Of a DNA stretch of 64,000 bases, positions 34,204-49,903 are shown piece by piece. The position numbers and the translations under genes are program-made. Below the pieces are notes generated by a model. It ran no database searches and had not been told where the DNA came from. It was given only the letters and a program-made list of their open reading frames with translations. How positions within the stretch are numbered: the first letter of the stretch is position 1; each line of letters begins with the position of its first letter. Source of the stretch: Smittium mucronatum (Eukaryota; Kickxellomycota; Harpellomycetes; Harpellales; Legeriomycetaceae). Location of the stretch: the NCBI GenBank assembly GCA_001953115.1, contig LSSL01003546.1, positions 1 through 64,000 of the forward strand. Direction: 5' to 3'.

Positions 34204-37200
34204 TTTTATCTTATATGGGCTGAAATCGATTTCATTATAACTAGTAATTTTCCTCTTGATCATATTTTCTATAGAATTAGGGCACAAATTTAGCGAAATT
34301 TAGAGCTATATATTCTTACTTTATTTTTATTTTGGTAGTAATCCTTGATTCTTAAATCTCACTCACATCCATTTTAAATTTTGTTTAAACTGTGGTAAAA
34401 GGTACAAAAGTACCTTTTAAAGCGATTTTATTAGAAAATTCTCATTTTTCCCACTATTTATCTTCCTCTAAGGGGTTAGCTTCAGCACATTTTTTTTTAA
34501 ACTTGTTCATTTTATAGTAATTGACGTATTAAATCCTACATTAAAAAAAAATGTTGGGAATAACCGAGTTTATATACAAAAAGAAACTTTTAAGTCCATT
34601 AATTCATTTAAAATTAGCTTCATCATTTTCTCCGATCTCTAAAAAATGGTAATGAGCTTCTCAAAAACGTTTTTATTTCTAAATTAAATGCCCTTTTTAA
34701 TACGAAAAGGGTTTTTGAATTATATTTATATTAGAAACTGATAAAGTATTTGAAAATAGTAAAACAAAAAATGTTGTCCGAAAAAATTATTATGGTAAAA
34801 TATTAGGACAATAAACAAATTTTTGGATTATTCTAAATTTGGCTATAAAAAATATTGGATCTCTACATAAAAAGTAATATAACCTATAAATTTGCCCGAT
34901 TTATATGTGATACAAGCATTAAATATATTTATTAGCTTAAATATCAAGTAGCACCCCACTTAAATGAATTTTTCAAAACCTAGCTGAAATTTCACTCTTA
35001 AGCGAGGCACCACCTCAATCCAACAATTTTTTTTCGTAGATAATTTTTATGAAAAATAAGCTGTTAAGCTTGGTAAGGAAATTTTTCTTCTAGAAATTAT
35101 CATTTCAATTATCAAAATGTAAGGATGTGACATTTAAGAGAATGATAAAACAATCAGGGTGATATAAATATTCATAATTTAATATGAATATACCCTAATT
35201 TTTTTATACTCAAAATAAATACTAAATACTTTCAAAACAATATAGTAATTATATTTAGTATACAATTTTCAATATAAAATAAATTAATATATTTTTGTAT
35301 ACTTTAGAAGCTGATAAATCTATTATTAATAAATTTTAAATCATAGAACTGTTGGTTTTTTTAAAAAAAAATTTTGAATCAAGGTATCTAATAAATAAAA
35401 ATCTATTTATTTTTTAGAACGAAAATTTAAATAAAAATCATATAATTTATTAAAAAATTCGAACATATTCTTAATATGTCATTCACATTATTGAATAGAA
35501 ATATAATTGATTTATATCACCATCACTGAAAATTATTAATATTTAATTTATAATTTTTTTAAAGTAAAATACTGTTTTTTGCACTTAAATTTATATTTTG
35601 GAATAGAATTCTTATTCAATCACTTTAACTTGGTAACTATACAAAAACCTAGATAAATTTTCAATTAAAATTTGAACCTAAAATTGAATTAAAGAAGAAA
35701 AATATTATTCGAGTTTACCAGAATAGCGCTTAAATAGAAATTAATTTCTTTTTAAATCTGTGAGATTATATTTTTGATGAAATTATTATTATCATTACAA
35801 TAGATTAAATAATTTATTATATCGATAAATACTAGGACGATGAAATCATCCACTTCAATCTAATTTTAAAAAATAATGTTCATATTCATATTCATGGGAG
35901 AAAACTAAATTTTGTTATAAGAATGACATCATAATTCAAAAAAGTGTGTATTTCTTTGGGAAAAAAATTATTCATTGGAATTAAAAAAAACACTCCAATT
36001 ACTTCAAAACCCCCTGTGATAAAAAAAATCTATATATTTTAATAGAAAAACTTCTAATAATAATTTTAAAAAGATAAAGAAATGCTTTGATTCGCTAATA
36101 TTTTTAATTTATTTTTCATTATAATTAGATCATTATTTTATTCTAGGAATATTTTTATGAATTGAATTTTTTTTTTACCGAAAAAAAAATAAAAACACAT
36201 TTTATTTAATGTATATTTAGATGCAGTAATTCATCTCTATTGTCGATTGCTTATTCTCTTATTCCTTTATTTAATTCTTCATAATTATAAGGCTAGATAT
36301 ATATAATTTCTCATATATTTTTAAAATCTTTTATTTGTTTAGGCATACTTTTATGTTACGAGAGTATTTTTAAAAAAAACAAAAAGATTTGAAAAATATA
36401 GTTTTAATTATAATAAAGATAATAAAATATAAAATTATGTAATATTCTTATTAAATAACTTTTTTAAATAGCTTTTATAAATCTCATTTAAAAAAATAAT
36501 TATTAAAAACTATAAAAATATACAAACTTACAAAAAATTGTAGGTTATAAAAAAATTTTAAGCCTAGAATTCATTATTGGCTCAAATTAGTTTTTTATGT
36601 GACGAATTTTTATATTATAACTGATTTAAAACATAGGAGCAAACTTATACAATTTAATTCTCAAATTTAATTTATTTTTTCAATATATTTATAAGGAATT
36701 AATATCTATATGTTCTTTTTTACTTTTTTTTACAAAAAGGTTTAAAAAACTATAAAATAAATGCCATATAAAGTATTTTTGTTATTTTTTTCATACTAAA
36801 TAGAAATATTTCATTTAAAAAGTTTATAAAGGATCATAGTTTCATTTATCGTTTTAAACAAAATATTCTTCAAAAAAAAACATATTTTTAATAAAAATTA
36901 TAAAAAATATTTGTTTGAAGACACTGGTTCGTTTTCGTTTTTTAACTGAGAATTATATATGGGCTTACTCAACTCCAATATAAATAATTGTAGAAATTAA
37001 TTATCTAAAATAGATAATTTTTTTTATTATTTTTTCGGCTCATATTTTTCAAGTTTTATAAATTTTATATTTGAATATCTTAATTCTAAATTTGTTAGAT
37101 GGCACTTTTATATAAATTTTTAAATCATTTTGTTTAATGGCATATTTCTAAAAAGATTTAAAAATTATTATAAGTCTACATAAAATTTTCATTTTTTATT

Positions 37201-40200
37201 TTTATTTTAATTCATTTGTTGATAGAAACTTTTTCAATATTTTTTTAATTAGATAAGAATAATAGCCCCGATAATTTAAAAATTGCTTTTTTCTTTAAGG
37301 ATTTTTTTATCTTTTTATTTGATTCTTTATTCTATTATAAATTTCCATTTTTTAAATGGCACGAGCCGTTTAATTATTCATTTAGTTTTTTTATTTTTCT
37401 TATGAAATTTTCTGACGTTGAATTTTAGATACAAAAAACTGAAAATTTATCAAATAAACTATAAAGAAAAATGGAATTTTCTGATATGTAAGCCCGATAT
37501 ATAATCAAATTTGATTTTGATACCAATAAAAATTTGATATTTTTTTCTAAAAAAGCATAGATATGAAACAATTGCTTTAAAAAAGATTATTATAGATTTT
37601 CTGGAAAAAATTTGTTTTACTCTGTAAATTGATTTTTAGTAACCTTCATCGTAAACGAAAAAATAAGGTGATTATATAATTTATAATAATTTAATTAAAA
37701 TTCCTATTATATAATAAATTTTTTATCCTCCATTTTAATATTAGATTTATAAAATAAAATAAAATATATTTTGATCACTAAAATAATCTACCGAATTTTG
37801 AGGGGAAGAACATGTTTATTTTTAGTTTATAAATTAGCCAAAATATCTAAAAAAAATTATTTTATATCATAAATATACATACGAGTATAACTTACTTCAA
37901 ATAACTACTTTCGATAAAGTTATCGTTTTAAGCTAAGCGTGAAAAAAAATACTTCGTTAGCTATTATTCAAATTATAAAATTTTAAATAACTATTCATTT
38001 TTTGGAAATTTGTATAATAAAAATTAACTATAACTTTATTTAATTAGAAATATTTTATTTTAGTTATAAATTAGCCTATTTTTTATATTGTTTTATTTTT
38101 AAATTTCATTATAAACTTCTCAATAATTATATATTTATTTGCCTTATCCACTCTTTAATAAGCTTCACCGTTTTATTTAAACCCTAATCTGTTTTGAATT
38201 AATATCATTTGATTTTTAAATCTAAAACTAAATATAATATATCTATATTTAATATAGAGCACTCTGTTTATACGAGTAGTTAAATTTTGTTCTCATAGAT
38301 TTGATATATATTTTTATTCAATATTAACACACATAATCACTGGAAATAAAAAGAAATAGTGTATATTTAAGGACGATCTTTTATATTGAAAACAACCGCA
38401 TTAAAGGATTTCATATTTTTTAATTTATCTCATATCAGATGTATGAGGGAATAATTTTTACTAATAATGAATCTCAATAATAAAATTAAAGCTATTTAGT
38501 TCAAAATTCTTATATTATTATTTTTATTTACTTCTTATAAAGAAATGGTTCAGTCTAATTTTAGAACGAGATATTGATGTTTTTTTAAAAAAAAAAGATA
38601 AAATATCTAAAATTGGTTTATTTTAAAAAAAAATTTAAAAAAATTTAACTTTGGATATAATTTCAAGGACAGTAACAATTAACAACTATTAACAATCAGT
38701 TTAATTCAATTGAAAAATTAACTATGTGCAAAAAAAATTAATTTCAAATCTCGGATTTATTTTAGAGCTCCTAAAAATATATATAATTAGTTTTTTTCTT
38801 ATCGATTTAGCTTTCCGTGCTTATATATGCAACCCAATGAATGATTGGTGATGCATTTTAATTAAAAATATAGATAGGCTATCATATTTGGATGTAAAAA
38901 TATTTAGTGAATTTTTAAATTCATATAGGAATTTAGAGCTATTAAATGAAAATACTTGTCTGGATTATGTATTAATAAACTATTTGTATATTTAAAACAC
39001 ATACTAAGCAAAATAGTTATTTAAAAAACTTTATTAAACTTTATTTTCAGTAGATTTTAACATTTATAAAACTTAAAATTCAATATATTTAAATATAAGA
39101 AATTCTCAAAATAATTAATAATACTACTTTTTCAATCAATTTATCACATTAGAACTCAATCTTTAAGTAAATTTTTTGTCTTAATTGCGTATTCTAATTT
39201 AATATATTATAAAAAGTAATAAAAATAGAAATTATTTCCATTTTCATAAAAAAAGCATAAATGAAAAATTAAAATGGGGTTTTTAAGTATATTTATAGCA
39301 TTATGATGTAACTTTTTATTTTGTTTGTAAAAATAATTCAATATTTTGGTGACACTTTTAAAAATCACTTTTGTTTTATAAATATAAAAAATCTATAAAA
39401 TAGCAAAACATATTTTTTTAGAAATATTAAAGAGAGGCGAAAGATTAAATATTATAGATATTTAACTATTATTATTTTACGAAATAGTTCACATATTATT
39501 GATTTTTTTTATCTTACACTGAACCCAAAATAAATTTGTATTTGAAAATTTTGAGTTTTATTATTTTCGAAAGAAAGCATGGAATTATTTGCAAAAAAAA
39601 TTCATCAAGGATATATTTAATAATATTTTTTTATTTACTGTGAAAAAGAATGTATCGATTAATAAGATAATTTATATAAATATTTCTATCAAAAATTAAT
39701 ATAATTTAAATTTTAAAATATAAAAAAAGATACCGTATGAAAATTTTAGCTCCTGATTACAAGTCAAGATGTCAATTTTTACATACAAAATGAATTATAT
39801 ACACAAATTTTTTTTATAATTTACAACAGTTATAAGCTATTATAATCATCTGAAATTTCTCTTTTGGCAAATTATTACTGGAATAAAATATATTTGTATA
39901 ATATTTAACAGAAAAAAACTAATACACTTTTTTAAATAGTTTATTTTTTTATTAATAGTTTTAAAAAAAATTAAACAAGATTTTCACAAAAATATTAAAT
40001 ATTTTTAAAAGTATTACAAAAAGTTTCTAATTTTCAAAATAATATCAAAAATAGTCAAATTAATTAACACGGTTTCAAATTGGCTTATAAAAGCTAGTTT
40101 TGTTTGAGAAATTCAAATATTGAAGTTCATAGGACAAAAATTCTATGCACATTGATATTTTTAATAATATTTTAATCAATCTGTATTATCTAAATAAATT

Positions 40201-43200
40201 ATAAATAATCCCTATTTTGCTTTAGAAAAGGGAAATTCATTCCTATTTTGAGATACACTTTTTGATATGTCGCTTTTTAAGTAAATTTGAATGCTTTTAT
40301 TCTTTAAAAAACTACATTGATATATTCTTTTGGTTTCCTTATCAATTTATTGGATTTAAAATTGGCGATATATAACTTTTTCGACGTAATTTTTTCCCAA
40401 TAAATAAAGAGTAATTCCGCTAATTTATTTTTTTAATAGATAAACTCAAAAAAATTTTTGAGATAAATGCAAAAATATTCAAGATTTAGTAAGTATTTAC
40501 AAAAATATTCAAATAAATAATCAGAATTCCAATGTAGCGAAAAAACATGAAATCTGTCCTGATTTATAAAATAAAGAGTGTTCATAGGACAAAAATATAA
40601 GCCTCATTTCATAATATCAAACATTTGCCTAAGTTTTTATGAAATAAAATGCCACTTTATTCCTAAACTGTGATTGAATTTTTGATAAAAATATAAGTCT
40701 TCCTGATATCCTCGCTTCTCTAAAAATATAGCTCTATAAAGTGTCCTATTTGTTCAAAAATTAACAATCCGTCATTCATAAATAATCCGTATGACTGTTA
40801 ATAATAATAATAACTATTTCTTCTCATATTTTAAAGCTTTAAATACACCAGAAATAGATAAAAAAAACTTACAAATTTTTTACTTCCTTTTAATATTTAT
40901 GACTTTAAAGTAAAAAATTTAATGACTCAACACCGCTTGATATATATTTAAATACATATTCAACTATTGACTGATTTTTTTTAATTAATATATTACAAAT
41001 ACTCTAAAAATATAACTTTCAAAATTCGATTATATATATACTTTAAAAGGTCGTATTATCGTTCAAACTAAAAAAAAATGCACATAATATACTCAAAAAG
41101 TAACAATCATTTTTGATTTTTTATTCAATAAACTGAATAACTCTTAAAAAAACAATATTTTAATTACTATATATATACGCAATGAGAGTGCACAAGTTTT
41201 ACTCTGCCTAAAAATCACTTTCAACCAAAAAACTAATCTTAATATTGATCAAACGAAAAGAAAAATTTTTTCATCGAAAATAAAACTGCATATTTGCTCA
41301 AATTTATGTATCTTGTAAAAAAATAATTCAAACTAAGGACCTTATTAGAAAGTAAATAATGAAACACAGAGATAAATTAATTCTAATTATAAATTTTTTC
41401 ATTTATAAAGACATCAAAATATTTAATTAAACTGAAGACCTTTACATAATTAGAGTAAATATGAACAGCTTATATAAATAATAATTTCGTATTAATTTAT
41501 TTATATTGATTTAAAAAGAATATTTTGTGGATTTAAGCAATAAACGACCCATTAGATAATCATTATTTGAATTAAATCAGTAAAAGAGATATAATATTAA
41601 GGGGGGGGGGTGCTAATCAGATGGCTATTACAAGGAAAATTTATTGTAAAAATATTTTCAAACATTATTTCTAGAGAGTTGAAAATATCAGATAGACTTC
41701 ATATGTTGTATATCAAAAATTTAAACACGATTTGTGTATAAATTTGTTATTTATTTCCAAAAAAAACTTAGGCCAATCATTAATAGGATGAAAATGAGTC
41801 TTATGTTTTTGTCCCATTATCACTCTTAATTTTATCAATCAAAACTCAGTTCTCGTTTATTCGTTAAATTGGAATTCTTATTATTTATTTGACTATTTTT
41901 GAAATTACCTGATTTTTTTTAAAAATATTATAAGGATAGGCGATTATGAAATTTTAATTTTCTTGGGCAAATATTTTTACAGTGTAATTTGTCTGAGGCT
42001 TTCAGTATGCTAAAAAAATTTCACCTCCTTAAAGATTTTTCATGTATAAATGATATAGAAAATAATTATTTGTTTTAATAATGCAATATTAGGCGAAGAT
42101 GGGTTTTCATCTTTTTTAAAATTACATTGATTGTCAGAAGATCCCATATTTTAGAGATTTTTTATTTTTTATATTTTTTGATTAAAAATAAATTTTTATA
42201 GCCTTAACTTTTAACATTTTAAATTTGCAGATTATATTCATATTTAATTGGAATATTAAACTTTTTAATGGTGAATATATATAAAAAATCTTGATAAATC
42301 TGTCATAATTATCAGGTCTAACAATATAAATAATTAAATATAGCATCAAATTTACACTAAACAATGAATGTTTAAATACGGATAGATTATGAAATACATT
42401 TTTCTGAAATTTATAATTTTTGGATTAGGAGGAAATTGGACCTAATTTTTTTATGCTGTATTCAAAAAAGTAGTTGGTTTATTAAATTAAACTTGGATAG
42501 AATTTAATTGGAAATATTAAGATAATAGTGAAACTTAGTTTAAGGTCGAGGCTAAATTATGTACAGATCTCTATAAAGCTTTAAAAAATGAAGCAAAATA
42601 ACCACAAAAAAAACCAAAAACCATATGCTAATATGCATAAGTAATTAAAAGTAGTTTTTTGATAAATTTGACTATCCTGCAGAGCTAAATCTCACTTTTT
42701 TAAAAAATATTTAGATGAAATTCAAATATAATATATCAAAAATTTAATCTCAAAATTTGTTCAACTTTTTTTTCTTCTAAAGAAAATATTTATGTAGTAG
42801 AATTAATTTAGATAAAAAAGACTTGGTCAATGAATATCAAAAATAACAATGTGCAATGCATTTTTTGTCCTATAAACTGTCTTATTTATATTTTTCGAAC
42901 AAAACTAGCTTTTATTTATAGCTTGAAACCACGTTAATTAATTTGAGTATTTTTGATATTATTTTGATAAATCACTATTTTGTAATTATTTTTAATTTTA
43001 ATTTTTTGAAAGCCAATCCCTCACAGTTTAAAAATACTTAATTGGCATTTATTAAAAAAAGATAATTAAATTCAAGTTTCAAAAATTAATTTTATAAATA
43101 TCAAACTTTAGGGTAAAGATTAGATTAAGATTTTAAAAAAACATTATTTTTTTTTCATTATATGATAAATAAAATTTTATTGAAACTTATTTTCTTACGA

Positions 43201-46200
43201 CTAAACTTTAGAATAATTATTTTGATTAGTATTTAATGGTTTTTTTGCGCTAGTAAGCTGAAAAAATCAGTAATTTATAAAAAAAGTCAGGATACTTCCT
43301 TTAATTAGAGAAAAATGGATAAATTTTATCTTTCACCAGTGATTCGGTTGCGTAAATCTACGAAATAATTACACGAAAACAATTATATATGAAAGCACCT
43401 GCATTAATTTTTCCCTATTATAAAACTCATTTTGTTATATTACAATCATAAACGATTTTTTTATCAAGGCGATTCTTTGTATCTTACTAAAGGATTTTAT
43501 CTATTAGGTATATTTCACTAATCCCTTTCAGATAATGTTTTTATTTTGCAGTTAAAATTTTACCATAAATAAGATGTTTATATTTTAATAAATTTTATTC
43601 TTCGGATAAACCTAATGAATTTTAAATAGAAAAATGTAATTAAAAAAAAATCAGAAACTACGTTTATTTACGGGGTCAAACTTGTAATAATAAATCTAAA
43701 TTGGTTTTATTATTAGAGTTTTAATGGCTTTATGTTATAAAAACCCCATAATATGATGCGAATAAATTTTTTTTTTTGAATTTATCTGAAATTAGAGTAC
43801 AAAAAATACTTGTAAAAAATTTGTTCTGCACATATTTTCCATAATTTGATGGATTTTTCCGGTAATATTTATCTTTTCCCCACTTTTGTAGAAAAAGATA
43901 TTTAATTATTAAAACTTATATATAGTCATGAAAATTTTTATATTTTTATTCATGGTTTTACAAAGCTTAAATTTTCACACAATATTTTTTTTATATGATA
44001 TACCGAATATTGAACCTCAAAATGGAACGGATTTATAATCTCTATCTGATTACGGGGATACATGGTCAATAAAAACGCTAGATTTTTTTTTAAGTTTATC
44101 AGTTTTCAAAAAATTGAATTAATAATTCATATATTTTAAATAGCCTTTTTTTCGTAAAATTATCAAAGAATTGCTAATTTTTTTTTTTTGAAACTTAAAT
44201 TAAGTTTATCTAATTTATCTGATTAATTTAAAAAACAACGGTTCTATGTTTGTATTTTCCATTTTTGAAAAATAGCGTTATATTATGCTATTAATAATAA
44301 TTTAATTTTAAGAATGATATTTATTATAAAATTACTAATTTTTTGTTAAAGGTAGTATTTTCTAAGATTTCTCACTATAGAATTTTTTAGAAGTTTTAAA
44401 GAAATAAATTGCTAGAAATTTTTTTTGATGTTTTTATTGATGCATTTGTTTAAATTCAATAAATTTATATCTCAATACATTTATTGTTATCGATTTTATA
44501 AATTTCAGCCAAAGATTTAAAACTTTGGCCATTAATTTAGATTAAATATTTATATTAAAAAAATAAAACCTTCGTTGGATATTAATTAAATCAATTATGA
44601 AATTTTATCGAATAATAAATAATATAGATTATTGTATTTTTAAATGGAGATAAAAACAATGATTACCTAAATAAGGGTTTTTTGTGTTTTTCGATTCATT
44701 TTTCTAACATCCAAAATATTTATCATATGTTTTTTTTTAAAAAAAGATTAAAACCTTTTTTTCCATAAAATAAATCACATTTTATGGATTTGTGGTAGTT
44801 TTATTTATTTTTTGATTTGATTAATTTGAACTAATATTCGTTTATAAGTAAATATTTTCGAATTTTCACCTACATAATTTATCAATACTAAATTAATATT
44901 TATGACCCCAAAAACTCTATTTATCTAACAAAATTTAGGAATTAAGTATGTAAAACGCTTAGTTTAATTATATAAATTAATATATTAAAAATAGAAATTA
45001 TCTCTTATAAAATTTTCAAAAAAGTTAACACACATAATATCTCGAAATGTAATATTTTTTTAACAATTATTATAAATTTTCAGAGTATAAAGATATCCTG
45101 TAATATTTTATACCTTTTAGGAGTTTAAATGCGACTTTTTTTTTTATATCGATTAATTAATATTAAATTATAATTTAAATGAAAATTGATTTTAAAGATT
45201 GATAAAAAAATAAAAAAGATAATTAGTAAACACCCCATAACAAGTTTTACTGGATAAAATTTCGTGATTTATAAAAAAAAACCAAAAAATAGGTTAATAG
45301 TTAAAATTTTTGAGAAAAAAATATTAGATTACAATAAATTCATGTGATATAAATAAAAATAAAACAGTCTTCTTTAGATCGATGTAAAAACCCCATTTTC
45401 GAAATATAAAGCTTTGGGCAGATATCTTCAGTAAAGCTCATAATATAATTATAGAAAATTACAAGTCGTATAAAAATATTCAAAATCCCGAAATTTAATA
45501 AAAAAATTACAATTGCACAGAACTAATACATATAGAGTAACAAAATATAACCTCAATACTGCTCGATATGCTCTTCTTAATATAAAGGGATATTTTTAAT
45601 CATCTTTGAAAGTAATCCTGTTACATATGACAATAATGCCAAAAAATCAATTAAGATAATTGTAAATAAAATATTCTTATGGAAAGATGCTTGATATAGT
45701 TAGATTTACAAGTATATTTTTCAAAAAAAGTACATTCATAAAAGTTTTTCCATCAAAAAGTGACTGTTTGAAAATTTTATTCGTTATCAAGGTTCAAAAA
45801 TTTTAGAGTTTTGAAATTACGCATGAAGGAAATGGTTTTAATATCATTACTTATAGAATGCTATATTTCAGATTCAATTATCTTTACAAATTTTTAAACC
45901 GATATAAAATATATTCCGATTTTAGAATTAGCTTCTATATAAAAAATACCTAAATTATTGGTTATTGGTAGCAATTTACACCATTGAGAAGGACATCTAA
46001 ATTTAATTGATATATTTGAAACAAATATGGAAAAAAATATTTTTAATTAGTGAAAAATTAATGCATTTTAAATCATTTATCATATCTTTGGATTTAATAT
46101 TAGCTCAATTCTCTAAACTGATCCATATTTACCAATTTTTGAGGTATTATTGAAAATTAGTAGCTGATTTTCATTAAAAATAATATTTCGTTCAGTTAAA

Positions 46201-49036
46201 TTGATGATGGGATTTTTTAATCAGCCGAAATATTTATTTTGATTTATTTTAAATCCAATAAAATATAAAATTCTAAAAACGCTATGAATTAATCAAAAAT
46301 GAAAAAAAAAATTCTATAAAAAAACTTCATTTTTCGAAATAATTTAAAAAAGTTTTATTCTTATTATTTATGGTAGAGAAATACATCCAGATTGTATTTC
46401 AATATTAGTAGAAAAGCAAAATATTATGGATTTAAATCTTGTTATTTTATTGCTAAGATTCATATTATTAGGTTTTTTAAAAACTTATTACATTTTTAAT
46501 TTATTCTCAAGTTTTATTAGAAATTTAGAAAATAATAAAGAAAAAAATTCTCAAAAATTAAAAAAAAATTGATTAAATATTAATAATTAGAAAATTTGAA
46601 AATATTAATTAAAATAAAAATTTGATTAATTGTCATACAAGTAATATATTATCTAAAATTATTATTAATATTAATATTTTCACAATATATATTTTCAAAT
46701 AAACAACTGTTATACATCTTTTTAGTTTTAACCAAGGATTAAATATCTACTATAATTTTTTTAAATTCCTTTTTTTCCATAATCATAAAAACCCAAATCC
46801 TTTTTAAATCCCATTAATTTTACTGAGATCAGAATTATTATTTATATTAATAATAATTGATTCAAGATTCCAATTTTATAAGTTTAAATTTAATGGAATT
46901 GATTTAATTAATATTAATTTAAACAAAATTTAAATAAGTGATTTTTTTAGAAAGCTTTTCTAAATAAGTTATCAAAAAAATAATATAGAAATATTTATTT
47001 ATCATTTTTTATATAAGAAAGTTTACATGTTTTAGTTCTGAGATAATAATATATTTATTAGTAGCATTCAAAGTTTAAAATGATAAAATAGATAAATTTT
47101 CCAATAATAATTTGAAAAAATGTTTATTATTCGTAAAGATTTTTTTTTATACTTTTTTAAGTGCTATTTAAATAATTCAAATGAAAATTTAGCCCTGATT
47201 TATTGTATATCTATTTTTTATTATTATAAACCCGAAGTTTGATTATTATTGAATTTCCTAAAAAAAATCTTTTTATATAAATTATTTTTAACTTGAATAT
47301 AAAGTTTTATAATAATTTGATAATATTTTGGGCTCAAAAGGTATATTAATTACTATTGATGCGATTAATACTGAAATAAAAATCATTTTGATCTTTTAAT
47401 ACCCATTAGATATGACATTTTTACGAAAAAAATCAATAATTGAGATTGTAAAATAATCTATGACTATGTATAAAAAATGGTTAAATTGAACGCGGTTAAA
47501 ATTTTTTTACGAATATTGTTCCCTTTATAAATTTAACATATTAGTGAAAAATATCATAATTTATTTACCAAAATTAATATTTAACATCCAATAATTCATT
47601 TTTTAATGTTTTTTTTTTTGAGATAAAAACTCAGATAATTTTATTCCTAATTATAATTTAAAAACATCTTATTTAATCTATTAAAATGGTGTAAAAAATA
47701 ATTAGAATTAAAGGCATTTTTATTAAGTTATTAATAAATTAAGCTATTTAAAAAAATTAATTTATCTAAATATAAATTTTAAAAAAAGTGTTTTTTCTTA
47801 AAATATTATCAATAAATAGAATATGATGAAAATATAAAATAATAATAATAGGGTAAATTTAAATTAAATTATATTAATAAGTTTTTAAAATAAAAATTTA
47901 TGATAAAAAATCTAGATAATATTGAAATAAAAATCAAAACTTTGTATCGACTAATTATTTTATTAAAGATACTTTAAGATATTTTTAAAAATTAGAATTT
48001 AAAAAAGATAATTTCTATTCAATTTTTTTACTTAACAGAACTATCCTGCCATAACTAATAAACATATTTTTAAAGATTTTTTATCTAGAAAAAATATATA
48101 ATTTTATTAAATCCATAAGAGATTTTTTATTCAGCTTTTTTCTTTCTTTTTTTAAAAAATACTATTTTATTACTAATAAGAAAATCATATAATAATTATA
48201 AAATCATATCATGGTTAAATTTAAAATAAACACCTAAAAAATTTCAGTTTATAACAAGCTATATTAAATATTTTTTATAATTTTGATTTAATAATTAGAA
48301 AAAAAATTTCAACTAAAACTAGAGAATGTATTAAAAAAACATGCACTTTAATTCACGTGGTTTAAAAAATAGTAGTTTGGAAAAGATAAAATATAACATA
48401 TTATTTAAGATTATATTTAAAAAAATTTACGCACCGATAAAATTGATAAAAAAAGTATGTAAATTATTTAGAGTATTTGTTTTTTTTCATCTTGATTGAT
48501 ATCTAACAATATTAATTTATTTTTAGCCTAAAATTATTTCTATTATCCGAATTACTATTTTTATATTTAGCCATAATATAAAAACCAATCAAACCTAGTT
48601 AACCATTACAATAATATTTCTATAACATATTTCTTGAAATTAAAAAATAAATTTTTAATCTATCAATTTCTTAAAACCAACGAAATTTTTTATTCCTTTA
48701 AAATTTGATATAAAATTCTAGATTTTTTATTATTTTTTCTGTTTTATTTATAATTTATTTTTAATTAATAAATTAAAAAAAAAAATTATTAAAAAATTTA
48801 TTATTATATGTAATTTTGAATTACCAAAATTCTTTCATTTTTAAAAAAAAATATCCTTATTAATATTTAGAAATTTTAATCCAAGTCAAAGAAATATTTT
48901 TATTGAATTTTTTAACATCTCTCACCATTATATTAATTTTATTTGCTAAAAATGAACCATGAAAATTCTTTGTGTTATTGGAAATACTTTCCATTTTAAA
49001 TTGAATATTGAATATTAAAAACTCCGGAAGCTACTA
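34204..49036. other. 15-kb AT-rich gene desert
   Basis: Almost uninterrupted A/T-dominated sequence with no frame, RNA gene or repeat pair that I can support. The few G+C-richer spots are tens of bases long. A G10 run sits at 41601-41610. The only frame over 60 codons with an ORF signal (42182-42364, minus) is low-complexity. A sequence resembling the 28369 repeat end (TGGATAAAATTTCGTGATTT, about 45252) may be coincidence. Confidence 0.5.
41601..41610 (+). repeat. G10 homopolymer
   Basis: Ten consecutive G inside a very AT-rich desert, which makes it conspicuous. Confidence 0.9.
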
Positions 49037-49903
49037 CACCTTTTCACTAGCGATTTCAAATTAAGTGAAATGAAGTACAAAAATAGTAATTAATAATTGG
49101 ATTTAGTGCAATAAAATTCAATAATAGAGAAAATTGATAGGCAAATAGCTCAAAATAATTGAATATAGCGAAAATTGATTTGAAAATAGTGAAAAGTTAT
49201 TAATTAGTACAACTCAATTTGATGCAGTGAAAATGAATTCAAAAATGGTGTAATTAGATTCAAAAAAGTAAAATTATTTCATAAATGGTAAATTCTAATT
49301 TGAAAATTGTGAGTTCTAATTAGAAAAGATGTAAATGGGTGATTTTTTGACTTATCAGATGTTTTGATTCACAAAATTTCATATTTCCTTTTGCTTAAAA
49401 AAATTGGTTGATGATATTTCATTATTTATTCGTTGGAAATAGTGGCAATATCAAATGATAGCACTCAAATGCCTAAAGAAAGCAAACAAGTAAAATATTT
49501 GAAGGTTTTACATATTTATTCGTCCCATAGTATGAAGAATTAAAATTGTCACATTATTCTTTATGTAAAAAAGATTCTGGTCTGTCTAAGATTCTCCCAT
49601 ATGCCGTTTTTCGAATTAGAATTTACATTTTTCCAATTTGGCTTCACTTTTTACCAAGTATGCTGTACAATTCACAAACCAATTTTTATTATTTTTGAGT
49701 ATATTTTTACTAAAACATATTAGTATGCACTATCTGCGAAACCAACTTTCACTTTTCTTGAATTTGAACCCACTGCATTCAATTAGTTTGCACTATTTAG
49801 AACCAATTTTCACTATTCTTGAACTAAACTGAACTACACTCAATTATAAATTACTAATTTTGTATTTTAATTCACTATTTTTGAAATTTCTAGCGAAAAG
49901 GTG
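49037..49903. mobile_element. non-autonomous relative of the CACCTTTTC transposons
   Basis: The left end is TA then CACCTTTTCACTAGCGATTT; the right end on the minus strand is TA then CACCTTTTCGCTAGAAATTT. Arms of roughly 290 bp on the left and 260 bp on the right are imperfect inverted copies, both built of units of about 20-21 bp typically beginning AGTG (AGTGAAAATTGGTTCTAAAT, AGTGCAAACTAATTGAATGC, AGTGGGTTCAAATTCAAGAA). There is no transposase; the centre is occupied by a probable MITE at 49335-49600. The ends are those of the elements at 16742 and 55019, so this is probably a deletion derivative mobilised by them. Confidence 0.8.
49335..49600. mobile_element. possible nested MITE, ATGGGAGA ends (copy 3)
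   Basis: The right end on the minus strand is ATGGGAGAATCTTAGACAGA (from 49600), sharing its first 15 bases with the MITE end at 25408. The left end ATGGGTGATTTTTTGACTTA is a diverged inverted match. It lies in the centre of the element at 49037-49903. No coding capacity. Confidence 0.4.
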
